From contig JADLCG010000200.1 in the NCBI GenBank assembly GCA_020847355.1, forward strand, positions 1 to 13,983: DNA of 13,983 nucleotides. The letters run 5' to 3'. The translations under genes were made by a program, and so were the position numbers. Within the stretch, counting starts at the first letter, position 1. Every line of letters starts with the position of its first letter. Source of the stretch: Anaerolineales bacterium. Lineage in GTDB: Bacteria; Chloroflexota; Anaerolineae; Anaerolineales; Villigracilaceae. Shown in pieces: positions 1 through 6,700 of the stretch. The notes under the pieces were generated by a model that saw only the letters and a list, made by a program, of their open reading frames with translations, did no database searches and was not told the origin of the DNA.

Positions 1-863
1 AGCGGAGCTAACCAAGTCCCTTGGATATATGCCACTGAAACAATGCGGCTAAAGTGAATATGCGAGTGCGAAAAAGCGATCAGCATCGCCGCCAGGAAAG
101 CGACGCGCTTGCCAGTCATCCAGCGCGTGAGCAGATAAACGCAAGGAATCGCCAACACGCCGCCAATGGCGGGCAGTAAGCGCAAGGCGAAAGCGCTGTT
201 ATTTCCAAATATCTTCAAACCGATATTAATCAACTGAAGATATAACGCGCCAAAATTTTCCCACAAGGCAAAGGGATTTGCCAGCGAATCGGAAATTGAA
301 CTTTGGGCGAACAAGCCCACCAAGCCCTCATCGCCATCCAGCACGCGCGGCGATTCGCCCAAATGATAAAAGCGTAGAATAACGCCCAAAAGCGTCACGC
401 CCAGCACAGTTAGAATTTCGGCGCGATTTTCCCGCAACCATGCCACAAATGTCTTGAAATCAACCTGCACGTTGAAAAACGCATAAAAATACACAACCGC
501 GCTCAACAACCAAACCGTCACCAGCGGGATGAAGTTGATTCGCGCAAAGTTCAGCAGTTTTGCGTTGGCAAACGTCACCACAAAGGACAGCAAAAAAGCG
601 CTCATAATCCAGAGCGGCTGATCTCGAAACAAAATAAACTGTGAAACTTTTATAAAAAAGGGGGTGGGCTTAATGAGTTGGCTCAGCCCAATGACCGCGA
701 TCCCTAAAACCGTCAACCAAAAATAAGGCGGGACCCAAACTTCATCGGACGGCTTAGAAAACACCAAAAGTTGGCTAAGCAGAATAAAAAAAATGCCTAT
801 AAAAGCGACAAACCGTTTGATATTGCCGACATCCCCCCGCTCTTCCGGTTTTGTATCGGTCAT
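1..863 (-). CDS. Membrane glycosyltransferase, GT39/PMT-like (GT-C fold), partial: C-terminus outside window
   Basis: The frame is open from the ATG at 863 down to base 1, giving 287 residues; the C-terminus lies off the left edge. The start is supported by GGAGG at 871-875 (minus strand), 7 bases before the ATG. After a short charged N-terminus come several hydrophobic segments, then a conserved-looking loop RFYHLGESPR followed by D176-G-D178-E179-G, which matches the acidic first extracytoplasmic loop of GT-C transferases (ArnT/PMT, GT39). Next come LRLLPAIGGVLAIP and a TM-rich stretch. Members use polyprenyl-phosphate sugars and transfer them on the outer face of the membrane, to lipids, proteins or polysaccharide; the acceptor here is unknown. 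About 160 residues with roughly four membrane segments precede the canonical first loop, more than in minimal members. It is transcribed divergently from recX, so it is unlikely to be functionally linked to it. The family call is good; the substrate is not determinable. Confidence 0.8.
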   Translation of the reverse strand, partial: MTDTKPEERGDVGNIKRFVAFIGIFFILLSQLLVFSKPSDEVWVPPYFWLTVLGIAVIGLSQLIKPTPFFIKVSQFILFRDQPLWIMSAFLLSFVVTFANAKLLNFARINFIPLVTVWLLSAVVYFYAFFNVQVDFKTFVAWLRENRAEILTVLGVTLLGVILRFYHLGESPRVLDGDEGLVGLFAQSSISDSLANPFALWENFGALYLQLINIGLKIFGNNSAFALRLLPAIGGVLAIPCVYLLTRWMTGKRVAFLAAMLIAFSHSHIHFSRIVSVAYIQGTWLAP

Positions 864-935
864 CAGTTTACCTCCAATGTGGAATTGAAAAATTAAGGAT
901 TATTTTTTCTAGGTTTGTTCCTTGAAGAGTTTTTG

Positions 936-965
936 ATTATACACAAGTTTGACGGATTGGCTCAA
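936..965 (-). promoter_or_regulatory. Promoter for the GT39 gene
   Basis: Read on the minus strand, TTGAGC (965-960) is followed by an 18-base spacer and a perfect TATAAT (941-936). The predicted start near 929 gives a leader of about 66 bases ending in a good ribosome-binding site. The -35 is only a 4/6 match; the -10 is ideal. Confidence 0.6.
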
Positions 966-1020
966 AAAATTTCAAGTTTGCAAAGATTAACTAAAATTAT
1001 TTTAATATAAATTCGGAATG

Positions 1021-1048
1021 TTAACAAATCCTGAAATTCATGTATAAT
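1021..1048 (+). promoter_or_regulatory. Promoter of the recX-rny leader
   Basis: TTAACA (1021-1026, 5/6 match to TTGACA), a 16-base spacer and a perfect TATAAT (1043-1048) in an AT-rich stretch. The predicted start is near 1055, about 305 bases upstream of the recX ATG. It is the best sigma-70-type promoter I can find ahead of recX. It lies back to back with the minus-strand promoter, leaving about 55 bases between the two -35 boxes. Confidence 0.6.
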
Positions 1049-1078
1049 TCAAGAAATCCGCAAGGATGATTTCTTGAA
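1048..1078. repeat. Perfect 10-bp inverted repeat overlapping the plus-strand -10 (candidate operator)
   Basis: TTCAAGAAAT (1048-1057) and its exact reverse complement ATTTCTTGAA (1069-1078) are separated by 11 bases. The half-site centres are 21 bp apart, close to two helical turns. The left arm starts at the last base of the -10 box and spans the predicted transcription start, so a complete RNA stem would not form in a transcript starting near 1055. This fits a DNA operator better than an RNA hairpin. The protein that would bind is unknown. The element does not look like a LexA, HrcA/CIRCE or Fur box. Confidence 0.5.
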
Positions 1079-1166
1079 AAACTTCTGCCGCTCCCGCGGC
1101 CTTTGCTCGAACTTGACTGGACTTTGGCGCACCGCCTCCCTCCAATTTTTGGGAGTTACCTTGTGA
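1074..1166 (+). CDS. Possible 30-residue leader peptide (doubtful)
   Basis: A TTG-initiated frame encoding a small, basic, Cys-containing peptide that begins (M)KNFCRSRGLC and ends FLGVTL. AGGA at 1063-1066 lies 7 bases before the TTG. Its TGA overlaps the GTG of the next small frame as GTGA, the geometry of translational coupling. No family is recognised, and a 30-codon frame in 300 bases is expected by chance, so this is only a candidate. Confidence 0.15.
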   Translation: MKNFCRSRGLCSNLTGLWRTASLQFLGVTL

Positions 1167-1270
1167 AGTATCAACCGCGTAACTTTGACGGCTTCACCCA
1201 ACAACTTATGCTGAGCATGACGCAACACCGCCGCATAATTTCATCCACACCCTCCCCGCTTCTCGCTTAG
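1163..1270 (+). CDS. Possible 35-residue small protein (doubtful)
   Basis: A GTG-initiated frame beginning (M)KYQPRNFDGFTQQ and ending SPLLA. GGGAG (1151-1155) lies 7 bases before the GTG. That site is the right arm of a hairpin with CTCCC at 1136-1140, so a ribosome translating the preceding small frame could open it. The N-terminus faintly recalls the 'PRNFDHLLG..GFSD' start of some Fe/Mn superoxide dismutases, but nothing after about residue 15 continues the resemblance. Length and composition do not rule out chance. Confidence 0.15.
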   Translation: MKYQPRNFDGFTQQLMLSMTQHRRIISSTPSPLLA

Positions 1271-1303
1271 ACTTGGGGAACTGGTTGCCTACCCAGACAT
1301 TTT

Positions 1304-1348
1304 CACAGCCGAGGCCGATTCGTTCGGCAGACTCGGCTGTGTTCGTTT
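1304..1348 (+). terminator. Terminator-like hairpin just before recX (possible attenuator)
   Basis: CACAGCCGAG (1304-1313) pairs perfectly with CTCGGCTGTG (1332-1341). Inside it GCCGA (1314-1318) pairs with TCGGC (1324-1328) around a 5-base loop, and AGA is left as a bulge, for 15 bp in total. The tail is TTCGTTT followed by five A, so the U-tract is interrupted. It sits 19 bases upstream of the recX ATG on the same strand. It may end a short leader RNA or attenuate read-through into recX-rny. The broken U-tract leaves its efficiency uncertain. Confidence 0.55.
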
Positions 1349-1360
1349 AAAAATGGAGCT

Positions 1361-2014
1361 ATGCAAAAGATAACCGCTATTGAGCCGCAGAAGAACCGCA
1401 ACCGGCTGAATATTTATCTGGATGGAGCGTTTGCCTTTGGGCTGGCGCGCATCACCGCCGCGTGGCTCAAAGTTGGCGATGAACTGAGCGCCGAAAAGAT
1501 CGCCAAACTCCAAGCCGAGGATGCCCGCGAACGAGCCTTACAACAGGCGTTGCTGTTCCTAAGCTATCGCCCGCGTTCGGAAAAAGAAATTCGGCAGAAT
1601 TTGAGCAAGCATGAAATCCCCGCCGAGATCGTTGAAGAAACGCTTCAACGCCTGAGAGCGGATGGGCTTGCCAACGACGATAAATTTGCCCGCGTATGGG
1701 TGGAAAATCGCAACACCTTCCGCCCGCGCAGTCGCCGCGTATTGGCGCTGGAGCTTCGTCAAAAAGGGCTTGACGATGAGGTTGTCCAATCTGCCGTAGC
1801 AGATGTGGATGAAAATGCTCTCGCGTACGAATCCGCTCAAAAAAGAGCCGCCAGATTCAAAAGTCTGGAATGGAGCGCGTTTCGTAAAAAATTATCAGAA
1901 TACCTTGCGCGGCGCGGCTTTCCGTATGCGGTCATCGCTCCAGTCGTCTCACGGATTTGGAACGAAACCCATGCGGACGGCAAATATTTTGAAGATAACG
2001 AGGATATAACATGA
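1361..2014 (+). CDS. recX: Regulatory protein RecX
   Basis: 217 residues. RecX binds RecA filaments and modulates (usually caps or inhibits) strand exchange and coprotease activity in the cytoplasm. The N-terminal part (about 1-50: ITAIEPQK..., YLDGAFAFGL, LKVGDELS) matches the N-terminal extension seen in many RecX proteins of Gram-positive-like phyla. Residues of about 55-200 form the tandem three-helix repeats, including ALLFLSYRPRSEKEIRQNL, DGLANDDKFARVWVENRN and LRQKGLDDEVVQSAV. The ATG at 1361 gives the expected N-terminus, but the only GGAG (1355-1358) is just 2 bases from it, an awkwardly short spacing. recA is not next to it; the left neighbour is a divergent glycosyltransferase. The stop overlaps the rny start (ATGA), so the two are probably co-transcribed and translationally coupled. 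I see no recognisable LexA box. The family call is firm; the start is likely. Confidence 0.92.
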   Translation: MQKITAIEPQKNRNRLNIYLDGAFAFGLARITAAWLKVGDELSAEKIAKLQAEDARERALQQALLFLSYRPRSEKEIRQNLSKHEIPAEIVEETLQRLRADGLANDDKFARVWVENRNTFRPRSRRVLALELRQKGLDDEVVQSAVADVDENALAYESAQKRAARFKSLEWSAFRKKLSEYLARRGFPYAVIAPVVSRIWNETHADGKYFEDNEDIT

Positions 2015-3540
2015 ATCCGATCAGCGTAATATTAATTGTAGTTCTAGGATTATTGATTGGCGCCGGGCTTGGATATTTTGTTAGAAAATACCAAGTGGAT
2101 CGCGCCAATAAAGCCAAGCAGGAAAAAGCCGACGATATTCTCAAAGCCGCCAATTCACAGGCGCGTTTGATCGAAAGCGGCGCGCGCGATAACGCGACCA
2201 AGATCGTCCAAGCCGCCGAATCTGAGATGAAAGAACGGCGCGTGGAACTCAACCGCGAAACTGAACGCTTAGATAAACGCCGCGGCGAACTGGACGCGCG
2301 TTTTGACAAAATCGAACAACGCGAACAAACTTTGAATAAGCGTCAATCGCAAGTGGATAAGCGCGCAAATGAAATCGAGAAACTGCACGAAGATCAAGTT
2401 AAGAAACTTGAGCAAGTTGCCCAAATGACTCCCGAAGATGCGCGCAAAGAATTATTCGCGGCTGTGGAAAAAGAAGCCCGCGGCGATATGGCGCGGATTA
2501 TGCGTCAGATCGAAGCCGAAGCCCGCGAAGAAGGCGAGAAACGCGCCCGCAAATTAATCGCCGACGCAATTCAGCGCGTCGCCTCAGAGCATGTAGCGGA
2601 AGTGACTCGCGCAGTGGTCACTTTGCCCAGCGAGGAAATGAAGGGGCGCATCGTGGGGCGCAATGGGCGCAATATCAAAGCCTTTGAGCAAGCCGCCGGC
2701 GTGGATGTGATCGTGGACGATACGCCTGACTCGGTGACGGTCTCTTGTTTTGATTCTGTGCGCCGCGAAATTGGTCGCCGCGCTTTGGCGAAGTTGATCT
2801 TAGATGGACGCATTCATCCCGCGCACATTGAAAAGATCGTGGAAGATGAAACCAAAGCCGTCGAGAAAATCATCAATGAAGCCGGCGAACAAGCCGCTTA
2901 CGACGCGAACGTCTCCGGCATTCACCCTGAAGTGTTACGCATGATCGGGCGTTTGAAGTTCCGCACATCCTACGGGCAAAACCAATTGGCGCACGCGGTG
3001 GAAGTCTCCAAACTGGCGGGCATTCTCGCGGCAGAAATTGGCGCGAATGTAGAATATGCCAAATTGGGCGGCTTCCTGCACGATATCGGCAAGGCGATGG
3101 ATCACAATCAAGAAGGGACGCACGCCGGTCTAGGCGCAGAATTTTGTAAACGCTATGGCGTGAATCCAATCGTCGTCAACGCCATTGCCGCCCACCACCA
3201 TGAAGTGGATCAGGAAACTGTGGAAGCGGTGATCACCGAAGCGGCGGATGCGATCTCCGGCGCGCGCCCCGGCGCGCGGCGCGAAGATTTGGAAGCGTAC
3301 ATCAAGCGCATCCGCTCGCTCGAAGAAATGTCGCTTTCGTTCCCGGGCGTGCAACAAGCCTTTGCTATTCAAGCCGGGCGCGAGGTGCGTATTCTGGTCA
3401 AGCCGGAGACGATTGACGACTTAGGTTCGGCGCGGCTGGCGCGCGATATCGCTAAAAAGATTGAAGAGACCATGCAATATCCGGGTCAAATTCGCGTAAC
3501 GGTCATCCGCGAAACGCGCTCGACAGAATACGCCAAATAA
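2011..3540 (+). CDS. rny: Ribonuclease Y (membrane-anchored endoribonuclease)
   Basis: 509 residues, the usual RNase Y length. RNase Y starts mRNA decay by endonucleolytic cleavage at the inner face of the membrane. Domains in order: a single N-terminal membrane anchor (about 4-24); a long charged coiled coil (about 30-195, rich in KR/E heptads); a KH RNA-binding domain (about 205-270) with the loop G216-R-N-G219 in GRNGRNIKAFE; and an HD phosphohydrolase domain (about 325-420) with H328, H357-D358 (FLHDIGKA), H395-H397 (AHHHEV) and D413 as metal-binding residues. All catalytic positions are present. The start has GAGG (2000-2003) 7 bases upstream, inside the recX end, and overlaps the recX stop by ATGA. 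Pairing of recX with rny links recombination control and RNA turnover only by co-transcription; no direct functional link is implied. A strong terminator follows. Confidence 0.97.
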   Translation: MNPISVILIVVLGLLIGAGLGYFVRKYQVDRANKAKQEKADDILKAANSQARLIESGARDNATKIVQAAESEMKERRVELNRETERLDKRRGELDARFDKIEQREQTLNKRQSQVDKRANEIEKLHEDQVKKLEQVAQMTPEDARKELFAAVEKEARGDMARIMRQIEAEAREEGEKRARKLIADAIQRVASEHVAEVTRAVVTLPSEEMKGRIVGRNGRNIKAFEQAAGVDVIVDDTPDSVTVSCFDSVRREIGRRALAKLILDGRIHPAHIEKIVEDETKAVEKIINEAGEQAAYDANVSGIHPEVLRMIGRLKFRTSYGQNQLAHAVEVSKLAGILAAEIGANVEYAKLGGFLHDIGKAMDHNQEGTHAGLGAEFCKRYGVNPIVVNAIAAHHHEVDQETVEAVITEAADAISGARPGARREDLEAYIKRIRSLEEMSLSFPGVQQAFAIQAGREVRILVKPETIDDLGSARLARDIAKKIEETMQYPGQIRVTVIRETRSTEYAK

Positions 3541-3564
3541 CCCATTGCAAGGTAATTACAAACC

Positions 3565-3630
3565 AAAGACCCCATTTCGCAAAGCGGTAAAATTAATTTT
3601 ATTCGCATGGTTGAAAATGGGGTCTTTCTA
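3565..3630 (+). terminator. Rho-independent terminator of recX-rny, probably bidirectional
   Basis: The 13-base arm AAAGACCCCATTT (3565-3577) pairs perfectly with 3615-3627, which ends TCTTT and is followed by CTATTTCTC. The 37-base loop contains a 14-base perfect palindrome, TAAAATTAATTTTA (3588-3601), flanked by GCG and CGC, so the whole element can fold as one extended hairpin. It lies 25 bases after the rny stop. The left arm begins with AAAGA, so it would also serve transcripts from the other strand. Confidence 0.8.
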
Positions 3631-3715
3631 TTTCTCGCTTAGTGGCACAAGCCACAGCGCGGATACGCGCAGTTGGCATTTTTTGAGCATACCGCCGCAC
3701 AAAACGCAAGTTTTC

Positions 3716-3737
3716 TAGCGCCGAATAGCGCTATACT
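3716..3737 (+). promoter_or_regulatory. Candidate -10 box with overlapping inverted repeat upstream of the histidine kinase
   Basis: TATACT (3732-3737) is a 5/6 -10 box 52 bases before the kinase start; no good -35 is visible at 16-18 bases. TAGCGC (3716-3721) and GCGCTA (3728-3733) form a perfect 6+6 inverted repeat with a 6-base spacer whose right half overlaps the -10, as a repressor or autoregulatory site might. A small GTGGC/GCCAC hairpin (3642-3655) lies further upstream. The rest of 3541-3783 shows nothing else. Confidence 0.35.
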
Positions 3738-3783
3738 TTTCGCTATCTAAATAAAATTCAAGTCTTTCAGAGGAACGTCTCCA

Positions 3784-6700
3784 TTGGATGCAAACCTGAT
3801 TGAAGCCCAGCGTAACCTAAAGACAACCTCAACGCCTCTCCCCTGGTGGACTTGGATATTGCCCTTTTTCATCGCCAACCTCGGCACTTGGCTCTCCCTC
3901 GTTTTTAAAACCAATTTCGGCATTTCGCTTTGGTACTTTCCCGTTGCCTTGGGCATAGTTCTCATTTATTGGTGGGGACCGCGCGTTTTATTGGGCATTT
4001 ATCTCAACACGTTAATTTGTATGCCTTTGTGGGGCGTTTCATGGAAAGATGCTCCCTTCTACGCATTGCCGGAAACCATTGAAATTGGATTAAGCTGGCT
4101 GTTTTTCGTGCGTTTAGGGAATGGAAAAGTTTGGTTGCCGGATTTGGCAAATTTGGGAAAATTTCTACTTTTTGGTTCGCTCCTGCCCACCCTGATTGCC
4201 GATTCGTATTTAATCTTACTGCCTTATTTACATGGAACTTTTGATTCAAACTCGCTCTTGCTTGCAGTGCGCGTGATCGCCTCGGCAGACCTCACTACGC
4301 ATCTGGTCATTACCGCCCCGCTCTTAATCTTGGCGACAAAATCTCTAGCGGATAAAAAACTCACCCATGTTCAGGAAGAAATTGCGCCCCAGCCGTTCCT
4401 GCCGGAGGGACGCAATTCCCGTCTCAATGGCATTTTCATCGCCGTCACTTTAGCCGCCGCCCCATTGGTGATGGCCGTCTTCCAACTGGCAGATTTACGC
4501 ATCGGCTATGGCTTTTTTCTCGTGTTCCTCTCCGTGCGTTACGGCATTTCCATCGCCGCCGTGAGCGCGAGTTGGGTGGGATTGAACGCCATGTTTATCC
4601 CCATCCTAACTTCAAGATCGTTATACAGCGATAACTTTAGAGAATACATAGATATTAACTTCAACATGCTTTTTCTATGCGGAGTGCTGTTGATCATCGG
4701 GCGCGCCATCAGCGATTTTTTTGAAGAAATTGAAGAGCGTAAAAAGGCGGCGCAGAATCTTCTCAAAACCAAGGAACAATATAGAACGCTCTTTGAAGAT
4801 TCGCCGATTTCGCTCTGGGAAGAAGATTTTTCCCAAGTTAAAAGTTACATTGATGATTTACGCAAAACAGGCGTCGCCGATTTTGAAACTTACTTTTCCG
4901 AAAATCCGCAAGCAGTTAGCGCCTGCGCCAAGCTGGTGAAAATTCTCAGTATCAATCAAGCGGCGGTTAAGTTAGAGCGCGCTCAAAGCAAGCAGGCTTT
5001 ACTCGCAAATTTATATGAAGTCACCAACCCAAAATCGCTGAAAAATTTCAAGACTGAATTGCTCCAGATCGCTTCTGGGGCGCGCGCCTTCAAATTTGAG
5101 CAGAGCTACTTCACGCTTACGGATGAAGAAATTTACGTCAACGTCAATTGGACAGTCGCCCCCGGACACGCCGAGGATTATTCCAAAGTGATTCTCTCCA
5201 TCGAAGATATCACTCACCGAAAAACCGCCGAAGAAGCGCTGCGCGCGGCAGAAGAAAAATATCGAACGCTCGTGGAGCAAATTCCGCCGATTGTTTATAT
5301 CGCCAAAACGGATCAACATATCGGCACGACTTACATCAGCCCGCAAATAAAAACTTTAGGCTTCACGCAGGCAGAATGGTCCAGCGACTCTGAACGTTGG
5401 CTCAAGCAGGTCCACCCTGACGACAAAGAAAAAGTCTTAGCGGAAATTGAACGGATTACAGAGAGCGGCGAGCCTTTCAAATCAGAATATCGGCTGATGA
5501 CAAAAAGCGGCGAAGCGCGTTGGATTTTAGATGAAGTGGTGGACGTAAAAGACGCGCAGGGAACGCCTTTATATCGCCAGGGCTTTATGTTGGACATCAC
5601 TGCGCGTAAACTAGCGGAAGAGGCTTTGCTCTCGCGCGAAAAGTTTTTGAATCTGCTCAACGATATGACGCGCACCATTCTGCTGGCGGATGATTTCAAA
5701 GAAACGCTCAACCGCCTAGCTTATGACATGGCTAAACTGACCAACGCCGACGATTGTTATATCACGCGCTGGGATGAAAAACGCCAGCAAGCCATCTTCA
5801 CCGCCAGCACAGTTCAAACCGAAATTCCAGAGCATCTGATCGCCCCTAACAATATGAACTTAACTGCGCCGGTCTTACGCACCGCACATGCGCTGGCGAT
5901 TCCCGATGTTTTAAACTCGCCGTATATTAATCCTGATTTTATGCGGCAATATCCAACTCGTTCGTTGCTCAGCGCGCCTTTAATCGTTGGCGATCAAAAA
6001 TTAGGCGCGGCGACTCTCGCGTTTAATACGCCGCGCCAATTTACCCAAGCTGAAATTGACCGCGCCGAACAGGTCGGCGCGCAAATTGCATTGGCTTTAT
6101 GGAGCTTCAAGCAAACTTCGGAGATCCAACAGCGGCTAAAAGAAAGCAAAATCCTCACGCGGATTGGGCGCGCCCTCGGCGAAAGCGAAAGAGCGGGAGC
6201 GGGCGACGTATTACAGCTAATCGCCGATTCGGCGCTGGAATTAATCCCCGAAGCGAGTAAAAGCGTAATCCATCTTTTGGACGTAGACGAACAAGTATTG
6301 ATTGCGCGCGCCATCTCAGGCTATGCGGCAAAAGAGAAAGAAAACGCTCGCGTGAAAATGAAACTTGGAGAAGGCGCGGCGGGCAAAGTGATTCGAGAAG
6401 GACGGGCGATTAACATTGGAGATATTGCGACTTCCGAAAATTTTATTTCAGGAAACGCCCCCCCAACTTTTAAATCGCTGTTGGTCGTGCCGATTCAAAG
6501 CGGCAAAAAAATAATCGGAACGATCAGCATCCATAGCGAAAGAATCAACGCTTTTTCAGCGGAAGAGACCGAACTGCTCAACGGGCTAGGCATTCAAGCC
6601 GCAATCGCGATTGAAAACACCAACCTCTTTGACGCTACGCAACAAAGTTTGAAAGAAGTGGAAGCTTTATATAAAATCAATCAAGGTTTAGCCGCCTCCT

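Larger units (their letters stand above)
1049..1360 (+). other. Long leader upstream of recX, no firm gene
   Basis: About 300 bases between the promoter and recX with no long reading frame. Besides the inverted repeat it contains a small GC hairpin (GCCGC 1087-1091 with GCGGC 1096-1100), a hairpin CTCCC (1136-1140) with GGGAG (1151-1155), two tiny overlapping frames, and a strong hairpin at 1304-1341. I looked for the hallmark motifs of tmRNA, RNase P RNA, SRP RNA and 6S RNA and found none. It could be an untranslated leader with attenuation, an independent small RNA ended by the 1304-1341 hairpin, or decayed sequence. Confidence 0.4.

Noticed and set aside
1163..1220. Superoxide dismutase remnant
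   Set aside because: The resemblance is limited to about six residues (PRNFDG) and no other SOD block or metal ligand appears in any frame nearby.
1049..1350. 6S RNA, tmRNA, RNase P RNA or SRP RNA
   Set aside because: No hallmark sequence blocks of these RNAs were found, and I see no single long rod-like fold as expected for 6S.
1289..1513. Minus-strand 74-codon frame opposite the recX start
   Set aside because: It runs antisense to the well-supported recX N-terminus and to the terminator hairpin, has no ribosome site and resembles no family.
1932..2309. Minus-strand 125-codon Arg/Ser-rich frame
   Set aside because: It is the antisense of the RNase Y anchor and coiled coil; the Ser/Arg richness is the shadow of repeated Glu/Lys codons.
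5331..5711. Minus-strand 126-codon frame
   Set aside because: It is antisense to PAS2 and the start of GAF1 of the kinase, with no supporting signals.
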